From Flavobacterium sp. (lineage in GTDB: Bacteria > Bacteroidota > Bacteroidia > Flavobacteriales > Flavobacteriaceae), in contig DNNO01000039.1 of the NCBI GenBank assembly GCA_003497625.1, forward strand, positions 26,561 through 73,073: a DNA stretch of 46,513 bases. Direction: 5' to 3'. The notes under the pieces were generated by a model. It did not search any database, was not told where the DNA came from, and was given only the letters and a program-made list of their open reading frames with translations. Below, in pieces: positions 16,130-23,160 of this stretch. The translations under genes and the position numbers were made by a program. Numbering within the stretch: the stretch's first letter is position 1; each line of letters starts with the position of its first letter.

Positions 16130-17719
16130 ATGAAACATTACGAAGATAATTTTGCACATATAAGTTTACCAAGTTCTGAATTACAACCAGAATATACCTT
16201 TTTGGATTTATCTCAATTCCAACACTCAGAAATACTGAATTGCGTAAATAGATTGTTAGATAGCCATGTTCGAGAAGGTCGTGGAAATAACGTTTGCATT
16301 CGCACCTTTGAGGAAACTTGGACGTATCAAGATTTATTTGAAAAAGCCAATCAAATTGCACATGTTTTAATAGATGATTTAGGATTACAATCGGGCAATC
16401 GCGTTTTGATTCGTTCGGCTAATAATCCGATGATGGTCGCTTGTTGGTTTGCTATTCTAAAAGCGGGAGGAATTGTCGTGGCAACCATGCCATTACTTCG
16501 TTCTAAAGAATTGACTACGATTATCGATTGTGCTGAAATTTCGCATGTGTTGTGCGATAAGGAATTGGAAGAAGAAATGCATTTGGTTAAGTCTGATTTT
16601 CTTAAACAAACTTGCTTCTATGGGAATTCGCAATTAGAAGAATTAATGGCTTCTAAACCCAAAACTTTCGATAATTATCATTCCAAATCCGATTCTGTGG
16701 CTTTGATAGGTTTCACTTCTGGAACTACGGGTTTACCCAAAATGACGGCACATTATCACAAAGATATTTTGAATATTTGCGAAGCGTTTCCACAATATTC
16801 GCTCCAACCTACTCCAAATGATATTTTTACAGGAAGTCCGCCTTTAGGATTTACCTTTGGTTTGGGCGGATTGGTTTTATTTCCAATGTATTTCGGAGCT
16901 TCAACATTTCTAATTGAAAAACCAAGTCCCGATTTGTTGTTAAAGGCGATTCAAGACTTTAAAATTACGATTTGCTTTACTGCTCCTACTGCATGGCGAA
17001 TCATCACAACAAAAGCGCAAGATTACAATATTTCGAGTTTAAGAAAATGTGTATCTGCTGGCGAAACCTTGCCGTTGAAAGTTTGGCAAGATTGGTACGA
17101 TGCTACAGGTTTAAAAATCATTGACGGAATTGGTGCTACAGAAATGTTGCATATTTTTATTTCTTCCAATGAGGATAATATAAAACCGGGCGCTACAGGT
17201 AAAGCCATCACAGGTTATGAAGCCAAAATCATAGACAAACAAGGCAATGAATTACCAAGAAACGAAGCCGGAAGACTAGCTGTTCGAGGAATTACAGGTT
17301 GCAAATACCTAAACCGAGAAGAAAAACAAAGAGAATACGTAGAAAACGGTTGGAACATCACAGGCGATATTTTCCGTCAAGATGAAGAAGGGTATTTTCA
17401 TTTTGTGGCTCGTGGCGATGATATGATTATTTCTTCTGGCTATAATATTGCGGCAATTGAAGTAGAATCCGTACTTTTAACCCACGAAGATATTTTGGAA
17501 TGTGCCGTGGTTGGCTTACCCGATGAAGAACGAGGAATGTTAGTTTGTGCGCATATTGTGTTGCATGATACAGTTAAAGCAACAGATGTAATGAAGAATC
17601 GTATTCAACACTGGTTCAAAGAAGTAGCTGCTCCTTACAAATATCCAAGAGTAATTAATTTCGTAGAATGTTTACCGAAAACGGAGACAGGGAAAATACA
17701 ACGATTTAAGTTAAAATAA
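16130..17719 (+). CDS. Aryl-CoA ligase (benzoate / 2-aminobenzoate / salicylate CoA ligase type)
   Basis: The 529-residue AMP-forming ligase activates an aromatic acid to its CoA thioester. It shows ALIGFTSGTTGLPKM (adenylate binding, near residue 190), GIGATEMLHIF, RGDDMIISSGYNIA and C-terminal PKTETGKIQRFKLK with the catalytic lysine. The size and the GATEMLHIF motif fit the benzoate-CoA ligase branch, which includes 2-aminobenzoate-CoA ligase. It starts 9 bp after the monooxygenase stop. It is the entry enzyme of the pathway and its true substrate (salicylate, anthranilate or a relative) defines the whole operon. Confidence 0.88.
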   Translation: MKHYEDNFAHISLPSSELQPEYTFLDLSQFQHSEILNCVNRLLDSHVREGRGNNVCIRTFEETWTYQDLFEKANQIAHVLIDDLGLQSGNRVLIRSANNPMMVACWFAILKAGGIVVATMPLLRSKELTTIIDCAEISHVLCDKELEEEMHLVKSDFLKQTCFYGNSQLEELMASKPKTFDNYHSKSDSVALIGFTSGTTGLPKMTAHYHKDILNICEAFPQYSLQPTPNDIFTGSPPLGFTFGLGGLVLFPMYFGASTFLIEKPSPDLLLKAIQDFKITICFTAPTAWRIITTKAQDYNISSLRKCVSAGETLPLKVWQDWYDATGLKIIDGIGATEMLHIFISSNEDNIKPGATGKAITGYEAKIIDKQGNELPRNEAGRLAVRGITGCKYLNREEKQREYVENGWNITGDIFRQDEEGYFHFVARGDDMIISSGYNIAAIEVESVLLTHEDILECAVVGLPDEERGMLVCAHIVLHDTVKATDVMKNRIQHWFKEVAAPYKYPRVINFVECLPKTETGKIQRFKLK

Positions 17720-17736
17720 GTATCAAGACATATATA

Positions 17737-18159
17737 ATGAGTGAATTCATAAAACAAGAAAAAGTACGTTTCCAACATGTTGATTATGCTGGAATTGTCT
17801 TCTATCCCCGATTTTTAGAAATGCTAAATTGTTTAGTAGAAGATTGGTTTGAAGAAGCCTTAGATCGTCCTTTTTCAAAAATGCACCAAACCAATGGTAT
17901 CCCAACGGTTGATTTGAAAATTCAATTCAAAAATGCCGCAAGATTAGGCGAAATTTTAACAAAAAAACTTTGGGTAAAGGAATTAAAAAACTCTTCTATT
18001 ATTTGCAGATTTCAGTTTGTAAATGAAGCCGAAAACACCGTTTTAGAAGGCGAAGTAACATTGGTAAACGTAGCCTTCAATCCAGAAAGAAACGGCATCA
18101 AAGCCGAACCATTTAGTGATGAAATGAAAGAGCAAATCAAAATATATTTAAATTCATAA
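17737..18159 (+). CDS. Hotdog-fold acyl-CoA thioesterase (4-hydroxybenzoyl-CoA type)
   Basis: The 140-residue protein has the 4-hydroxybenzoyl-CoA thioesterase signature QHVDYAGIVFYPRF near residues 13-26 with the catalytic aspartate, followed by a hotdog pattern. In this operon it should release the 5-hydroxylated acid (gentisate or 5-hydroxyanthranilate) from CoA before ring cleavage. It starts 17 bp after the ligase. Some relatives act on other acyl-CoAs, but the position between ligase and ring-cleavage genes favours the aromatic thioester. Confidence 0.88.
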   Translation: MSEFIKQEKVRFQHVDYAGIVFYPRFLEMLNCLVEDWFEEALDRPFSKMHQTNGIPTVDLKIQFKNAARLGEILTKKLWVKELKNSSIICRFQFVNEAENTVLEGEVTLVNVAFNPERNGIKAEPFSDEMKEQIKIYLNS

Positions 18160-18162
18160 AAA

Positions 18163-18200
18163 CTTAGTGTAACTCTGTGTTAACTTAGTGAAACTTTGTG
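18163..18200 (+). repeat. Four-unit degenerate 10-11 bp repeat ahead of the nitrilase gene
   Basis: CTTAGTGTAA, CTCTGTGTTAA, CTTAGTGAAA and CTTTGTGCAA follow one another between the thioesterase stop and the nitrilase start. The unit resembles the one at 13791-13815. I recall similar strings in intergenic DNA of Flavobacteriia. The function is unknown. Confidence 0.55.
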
Positions 18201-18214
18201 CAACAACATAAATT

Positions 18215-19195
18215 ATGGAATTCAAAAAATTCAAAGCCGCAACCGTTCAAACCTCACCTGTATTTCTAAATGTAGAAAAAACAGTAGATAAAGCCATTTC
18301 TTTCATAAAAGAAGCTAGCAATAATGGAGCAAAATTAATCGCTTTTCCAGAAGTTTTTATCGCTGGATATCCGTATTGGAATTGGATTATGACGCCTGTT
18401 CAAGGCAGTAAATGGTACGAAGAATTATATAAAAATTCGGTTGACATAGCAGGTCCTGAAATTAAAAAATTGTGCTTAGCCGCCAAAGACAACGATATTC
18501 ATATTGTTATGGGAATCAACGAACGTGGTAAAAGCTATGGTGAAATTTACAATACCAATTTAATCATCGACAACAAAGGCGTTATCGTTGGAAAACACAG
18601 AAAGTTAGTCCCAACATGGGCTGAAAAACTAACCTGGTCTTCAGGCGATGGTTCATCCTTAAAAGTGTACAATACAGAAATTGGTCCAATCGGAACTTTA
18701 GCTTGTGGCGAAAATACGAATACATTAGCGCGTTTTACGCTACTTTCTCAAGGCGAATTGATTCATATTGCGAATTATATTTCACTTCCCGTAGCACCAC
18801 CTGATTACGATATGGCAGAAGCAATTAAAATTCGTGCCGCAGCGCATTCATTTGAGGGGAAATTATTTACGATAGTTTCTTGTTCGACCGTTTCGCAAGA
18901 AATCAAAGACGCTTTACGTGTCGATGTTCCAAATGTAGATGAATTATTGGATAGAAAAAGTTCGGCTTTTTCAGGATTTATAGGTCCAAATGGTGCTGTT
19001 ATTGGGCAACCACTAATCGATGAAGAAGGAATGGTGTATGCCGAAATTGATTTAGCAAAATGCATCCAACCAAAACAAATGCACGATATTTTAGGACATT
19101 ACAATAGATTTGATATTTTCGATTTACGAGTAAATACGGCTCCTACTCGAAAAATTACGTTTATTGATAATCACGAGGAGTTTAATAAAAGATAA
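18215..19195 (+). CDS. Nitrilase-superfamily C-N hydrolase, branch 1-like
   Basis: The 326-residue enzyme carries the catalytic triad Glu46 (FPEVFIAGYP), Lys130 (KHRKLVPTWAE) and Cys164 (LACGENTNTLAR). The KHRKLVPT motif, GDG and GENTNTLAR point to the true-nitrilase branch rather than aliphatic amidases or carbamoylases, but the residue after the catalytic cysteine is Gly where classic nitrilases have Trp (CWE). Family members cleave nitriles to acids plus ammonia, some via or from amides. In the operon it could make the aromatic acid from a nitrile, or hydrolyse an amide such as maleamate if anthranilate is the substrate. It is followed by the ring-cleavage dioxygenase. Confidence 0.88.
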   Translation: MEFKKFKAATVQTSPVFLNVEKTVDKAISFIKEASNNGAKLIAFPEVFIAGYPYWNWIMTPVQGSKWYEELYKNSVDIAGPEIKKLCLAAKDNDIHIVMGINERGKSYGEIYNTNLIIDNKGVIVGKHRKLVPTWAEKLTWSSGDGSSLKVYNTEIGPIGTLACGENTNTLARFTLLSQGELIHIANYISLPVAPPDYDMAEAIKIRAAAHSFEGKLFTIVSCSTVSQEIKDALRVDVPNVDELLDRKSSAFSGFIGPNGAVIGQPLIDEEGMVYAEIDLAKCIQPKQMHDILGHYNRFDIFDLRVNTAPTRKITFIDNHEEFNKR

Positions 19196-19244
19196 ATAAT
19201 TGTTGACTGAGGCTCTCGAAATCAACAATTTAAAATATAAGATT

Positions 19245-20354
19245 ATGGAAGAAAACAACTATTCAGACGACCAATACGGAAGAGCTCGCGTTCAGGACTC
19301 TCCCGAATTAATTGCGTACTATAAAGAATTAGAAACACTTGGCGCTGGTGCCTTATGGACAGTGGCCAATGACATAGAACCTTGGGAACCACGTTCTTCT
19401 TCTGTTCCAATGCTTTGGAAATATGATGATTTACGCGAATTAGTTCTAAAATCATCCGAATTAGTTACGCCTGAACAAGCTGGAAGACGTGTTGTTTATT
19501 TGGTAAACGATAACAGAAAAGACGTTTCCGCTGCTGTGGGTTGGTTGTATACTGGAATTCAAGTTACGCGTCCTGGAGAAAGTACTTCGGCACATCGTCA
19601 TCGTGCTTCTGCCCTGCGTTTTATTATGGAAGGCGAAAAAGGATATACCGTTGTAGATGGCAATAAAATCATGTTAGAGGTGAATGATTTTGTAATTACA
19701 CCAAATTCCACTTGGCACGAACATGGTGTTGAAGAAGGCGGAAAAACGTGTATTTGGCAAGATGGTTTGGATATTCCGTTAATCAATGCTTTAGAAGCCA
19801 ATGATTATGCGGTTTATGATGGAAAACAACCCTTAACAGCTCCATTGAACTTCTCACCCATGACTTATGGTGGTGCAGGATTAATTCCAGCAGACAAAAC
19901 TTGGGACAAACCTTATTCTCCGCTATTCAAATATTCTTGGAAAAACGTATATCCAGCGTTATTAGAAGTACAAAAAGTGAATGAAGTGAATCCATTTGAT
20001 GGTATTTTTATGCAATATTCAAATCCATTAACTGGAGGACACGTAATGCAAACTATGGGAGCTGCCATGCAATTATTACCAGCAGGATTCAAAGGAAAAG
20101 CACACAAACATACGGGTTCTTTTGTTTACCAATGTGCAAAAGGAAAAGGCTACACCATCATCAACGGAAAACGATTCGATTGGAAAGAGCGCGATATTTT
20201 CTGCGTTCCAAGTTGGGCTTGGCACGAACATCACAACTTATCCGAAACCGATGATGCTTGCTTATTCAATTTCAATGATTTACCAGTGATTGAGAAATTA
20301 GGCTTATTTCAAGGAAGAGAATTAACAGAAAACAACGGACATCAATTGATATAG
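19245..20354 (+). CDS. Gentisate 1,2-dioxygenase-like bicupin
   Basis: From the preferred ATG (before EENNYSDDQYG) the protein has 369 residues, near the usual 340-380; a TTG 45 bp upstream is possible but less likely. The N-terminal cupin has His117, His119 and His158, the same 39-residue spacing as the iron ligands of known gentisate dioxygenases. The C-terminal cupin also keeps HKH (287, 289) and HEHHN (327-331). The enzyme should split the ring between carboxyl-bearing C1 and C2 to give maleylpyruvate, or the amide analogue if C2 bears an amino group. Salicylate 1,2-dioxygenase and 1-hydroxy-2-naphthoate dioxygenase are in the same family. Confidence 0.9.
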   Translation: MEENNYSDDQYGRARVQDSPELIAYYKELETLGAGALWTVANDIEPWEPRSSSVPMLWKYDDLRELVLKSSELVTPEQAGRRVVYLVNDNRKDVSAAVGWLYTGIQVTRPGESTSAHRHRASALRFIMEGEKGYTVVDGNKIMLEVNDFVITPNSTWHEHGVEEGGKTCIWQDGLDIPLINALEANDYAVYDGKQPLTAPLNFSPMTYGGAGLIPADKTWDKPYSPLFKYSWKNVYPALLEVQKVNEVNPFDGIFMQYSNPLTGGHVMQTMGAAMQLLPAGFKGKAHKHTGSFVYQCAKGKGYTIINGKRFDWKERDIFCVPSWAWHEHHNLSETDDACLFNFNDLPVIEKLGLFQGRELTENNGHQLI

Positions 20355-20357
20355 TAC

Positions 20358-20378
20358 AGACAAGGCAATGCCTTGTCT
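20358..20378. repeat. Perfect 10-bp inverted repeat between dioxygenase and FAH-hydrolase genes
   Basis: AGACAAGGCA and TGCCTTGTCT are separated by one base. The GACAAGGCA-type palindrome resembles small dispersed hairpins of Flavobacteriia. It may be an RNA processing or stability element within the operon transcript. An ATG at 20368 lies within it and is therefore a poor start for the next gene. Confidence 0.6.
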
Positions 20379-20397
20379 CAACAATAATAAAAATAAA

Positions 20398-21306
20398 ATG
20401 AAATTACTAACTTACAAAACACAAGAAACCGAGCCTCGTTTAGGCTTCATTCATAACAACCAAGTAATCGACATGCAGGATTTTGGAGATGTTTCCAATT
20501 TTCCGTTACCAAATGACATGTTGGAATTAATTGATATGGGATTTGAAATTATTCCAGAAATTAGTGAATTAATTGCTGAAACACCTGAGAATTTCTTTGA
20601 AGAAATCGCTTATGAAATGGACGAAGTAACGATTTTAGCTCCAATCGAAAAACCAAGAAAAAACATCATTGGAATTGGGTTAAATTATACCGAGCATGTA
20701 GCAGAAAGCGCTCGTACTTTGGATACTACCGGAAAACTTCCAACAAAGCCGATTATCTTCTCAAAACCACCAACAACGGTTACTGCAACGAATACAGAAA
20801 TTATCAAAAACACAAAGTTGACTTCGCAATTAGATTGGGAATGTGAATTAGCTGTAATTATCTCAAAAAAAGGAAAATACGTACCTAAATCTGAAGCATT
20901 AGATTATGTATTTGGATATACGGTCATTAACGATATCTCAGCACGTGATTGTCGTCGTGAGGGACAATGGATTGTTTCTAAAGGACAAGATACTTTTGCT
21001 CCAATGGGACCTGTAATCGTAACAAAAGACGAAATCGAAAATCCACACAACTTGAATTTATCATTAAAAGTAAACGGAGTTGAAAAACAAAATTCGAATA
21101 CTAAATTAATGCTTTTCAACATAAATGATTTGATTGAAGATTTAAGTACTGTTTTCACTTTAGAAGCTGGCGACATCATTGCAACAGGAACACCAGCAGG
21201 TGTTGGCGCAGGTCGTGATCCACAAGAATGGATGTACGATGGAGATGTTGTGGAAGCAACTGTGGAAGGAATTGGTACAATTGTGAATACGATTAAAGAA
21301 ATATAA
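20398..21306 (+). CDS. Fumarylacetoacetate hydrolase family protein, likely (maleyl/fumaryl)pyruvate hydrolase
   Basis: The 302-residue protein begins MKLLTYKTQETEPRLG; this ATG was chosen over an ATG 30 bp earlier that falls inside an inverted repeat. It has the FAH core: GIGLNYTEHVAES, IIFSKPPTTV, the metal-binding region DWECELAVII, VINDISARD and GDIIATGTPAGVG. In gentisate pathways this family splits fumarylpyruvate or maleylpyruvate to pyruvate plus a C4 diacid. No maleylpyruvate isomerase is encoded nearby, while a maleate isomerase is. Direct hydrolysis of the cis product to maleate (or maleamate) is therefore most consistent. Confidence 0.88.
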   Translation: MKLLTYKTQETEPRLGFIHNNQVIDMQDFGDVSNFPLPNDMLELIDMGFEIIPEISELIAETPENFFEEIAYEMDEVTILAPIEKPRKNIIGIGLNYTEHVAESARTLDTTGKLPTKPIIFSKPPTTVTATNTEIIKNTKLTSQLDWECELAVIISKKGKYVPKSEALDYVFGYTVINDISARDCRREGQWIVSKGQDTFAPMGPVIVTKDEIENPHNLNLSLKVNGVEKQNSNTKLMLFNINDLIEDLSTVFTLEAGDIIATGTPAGVGAGRDPQEWMYDGDVVEATVEGIGTIVNTIKEI

Positions 21307-21312
21307 TAAATT

Positions 21313-22344
21313 ATGCACCAGAATTTCAAAGGTGTGTTTTTAAGACCCAGTATTTTTTTTATTGGTGATATTTCAACGATTCATAATTATAACAAGCCTT
21401 TTTGGGATGAAATAGGAAATGTCTTAGATGTAGTTGCTATAATAGAATATGAATACAAAGGTGTAATTGTAAATATAAATATTCATAGAATTAGTTTTTT
21501 TTCAATATCTGATGAGGAATTAAATAAAATTTCAACTCTGCCAAGTATTAACGAGGTTGATATTGATAAGTTAGCTTATTATATTTTTTATTCATTCTCA
21601 GGAATGTTGGATTTTTATTTTATTACTAATGAAGATTTACCAAATCGAATTCCAATTGAATCATTTTCTTGTGATGAAAATAAAAAAATTCATAGACAAG
21701 ACGCTTCAGAAAGGTTTATGTATGCTCAAATGATTGATGATTATTATGAGACACCGATTGAGAAAGCAATGACTTTAAGTCAAGTTTTAAAAAACAGCTG
21801 GTCTAGTATGAAGATTGATAAATTTCTTTTAACAATTGAAAAGCAGAAAATCGAAAAGAAGTTTTATAATTTTAATGAAGAATACTATTTCTTGATTTCT
21901 AGTTTAGATAAAAATAGATATTTAGCTTATAATGAAGGAATATTAATTACAGGATGGACAATTTGTGAATATTTAATTAATTTCATGTTTGGAATAAATG
22001 TGACTGAAGATTTAAAAAATGAAAGAAAAAATCACTTTAACAATATTGCTAAATTTCCTTTTGCATTTGATTCTAAAGAGAAACTTAGAGGTTATAGTGA
22101 TTTAATAAATAAAGCAGAATGTAGTGCTGAGCATAAGTTAGAAATTTTAAAAAAAGAAGGAAAATTTAATTCTTCTGAATTGTACTCGGATTTGATAAAA
22201 TTGAGAAGTAAAAGAAATGTTTTTATTCATGATCCAGCAAAAAACTCATTAGAAATAATAAAAGAAGATCACCTTAAGTTGGGATCTAGCATATCACAAT
22301 ATATAAGCGAATTAAAAGAGGTTATTAAAGAAATAAAGCAATGA
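21313..22344 (+). CDS. Unrecognised AT-rich protein with HEPN-like C-terminus, inside the catabolic operon
   Basis: I do not recognise this 343-residue protein as a named family. The first 150 residues are hydrophobic-aromatic and probably alpha/beta. The last 130 are helical and contain LRSKRNVFIHDP with Arg301 and His306 in an R-N-x3-H arrangement, the hallmark of HEPN RNase or HEPN-like domains (compare ApeA-type HEPN). It has no signal peptide or membrane segment. Codon use is noticeably more AT-rich than the flanking catabolic genes. It starts 6 bp after the FAH gene and overlaps the maleate isomerase start by 4 bp (ATGA), so it is read as part of the operon. It looks like a later insertion; a defence or RNA-cleavage role is only a guess. 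Confidence 0.7.
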   Translation: MHQNFKGVFLRPSIFFIGDISTIHNYNKPFWDEIGNVLDVVAIIEYEYKGVIVNINIHRISFFSISDEELNKISTLPSINEVDIDKLAYYIFYSFSGMLDFYFITNEDLPNRIPIESFSCDENKKIHRQDASERFMYAQMIDDYYETPIEKAMTLSQVLKNSWSSMKIDKFLLTIEKQKIEKKFYNFNEEYYFLISSLDKNRYLAYNEGILITGWTICEYLINFMFGINVTEDLKNERKNHFNNIAKFPFAFDSKEKLRGYSDLINKAECSAEHKLEILKKEGKFNSSELYSDLIKLRSKRNVFIHDPAKNSLEIIKEDHLKLGSSISQYISELKEVIKEIKQ

Positions 22345-23090
22345 AAAAATACAGAATAGGCCAAATAGTTCCATCATCCAACATAACGATGGAAACCGAG
22401 ATACCAGCAATCTTCCGCTCGCGTGAAACGATTTTACCCGAACGTTTTACGTTTCACAGCAGTAGAATGCGCATGAAAAAAGTCACCAAAGAAGAACTCG
22501 AAGCTATGGACGCAATGAGTTTAAAATGCGCTCAAGAATTATCTGATGCTCACGTAGACGTAATGGGTTATGCGTGTTTAGTAGCGATTATGAGCATGGG
22601 TCGTGGTTATCATTGCGTTTCGGAAGTAAATTTACATCAAGAAACGGTGGCGAATGACTTCCCTACTCCTATTGTAACTTCGGCTGGAGCATTGATTAAT
22701 GGTTTGAAGATTTTGGGTGCTAAACAAATTTCGATTATTACACCTTACATGCGACCGTTAACGGATATGGTGGTAGATTATATCGAAAATCAAGGAATAA
22801 AAGTAAAACAAAGCATTGCTTTAGAAATTCCAGATAATTTAGAAGTTGCGGCTCAGAATCCAATGAATTTATTGGAAATCTACAAACAATTGGATTTAAC
22901 TGATGTCGATGTTTTAGTGGCTTCTGCTTGTGTACAAATGCCTTCTTTAGAAGCTATTGATTTGATTCAGGCTGAATGTGGAATTCCAGTGACTTCAGCT
23001 GCAGTTTGTACGACATATGAAATGATGAAAAAATTAGGAATTGAAGCAAAATCAGCTATTGGTGGTGAGTTATTGAGTGGTAAATATTAA
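22341..23090 (+). CDS. Maleate cis-trans isomerase (Asp/Glu racemase superfamily)
   Basis: The 249-residue protein carries the two catalytic cysteines of maleate isomerase: Cys79 in MGYACLVAIM and Cys197 in VASACVQMPS. PSSNITMETE near the start matches the substrate-binding loop of this family. It converts maleate to fumarate for the citric acid cycle, the last step for a pathway whose ring-cleavage product is hydrolysed directly in cis form. Related arylmalonate decarboxylases and Asp/Glu racemases share the fold, but both cysteines and the operon context favour maleate isomerase. Its start overlaps the HEPN-like gene's stop, and a strong terminator follows. Confidence 0.87.
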   Translation: MKKYRIGQIVPSSNITMETEIPAIFRSRETILPERFTFHSSRMRMKKVTKEELEAMDAMSLKCAQELSDAHVDVMGYACLVAIMSMGRGYHCVSEVNLHQETVANDFPTPIVTSAGALINGLKILGAKQISIITPYMRPLTDMVVDYIENQGIKVKQSIALEIPDNLEVAAQNPMNLLEIYKQLDLTDVDVLVASACVQMPSLEAIDLIQAECGIPVTSAAVCTTYEMMKKLGIEAKSAIGGELLSGKY

Positions 23091-23106
23091 AGTATGATTA
23101 ATTTAA

Positions 23107-23137
23107 AAACCCTGAAACCAATATGATTTCAGGGTTT
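23107..23137. terminator. Bidirectional intrinsic terminator between convergent genes
   Basis: A perfect 11-bp stem AAACCCTGAAA/TTTCAGGGTTT with a 9-nt loop is followed by a T-run on the plus strand and by TTTTTAAAT on the minus strand. It ends the aromatic operon and the E1 dehydrogenase gene. Confidence 0.85.
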
Positions 23138-23160
23138 ATATTTTTTGCATTTTAAAAATT

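Noticed and set aside
19200-19244. TTG start for the gentisate-dioxygenase-like gene
   Set aside because: It would add 15 residues unlike the family's N-terminus, and the ATG at 19245 gives the expected length and ligand spacing.
20368-20397. ATG start for the FAH-family gene
   Set aside because: It lies in the centre of a perfect inverted repeat and adds an asparagine/lysine-rich tail. The ATG at 20398 starts the conserved domain.
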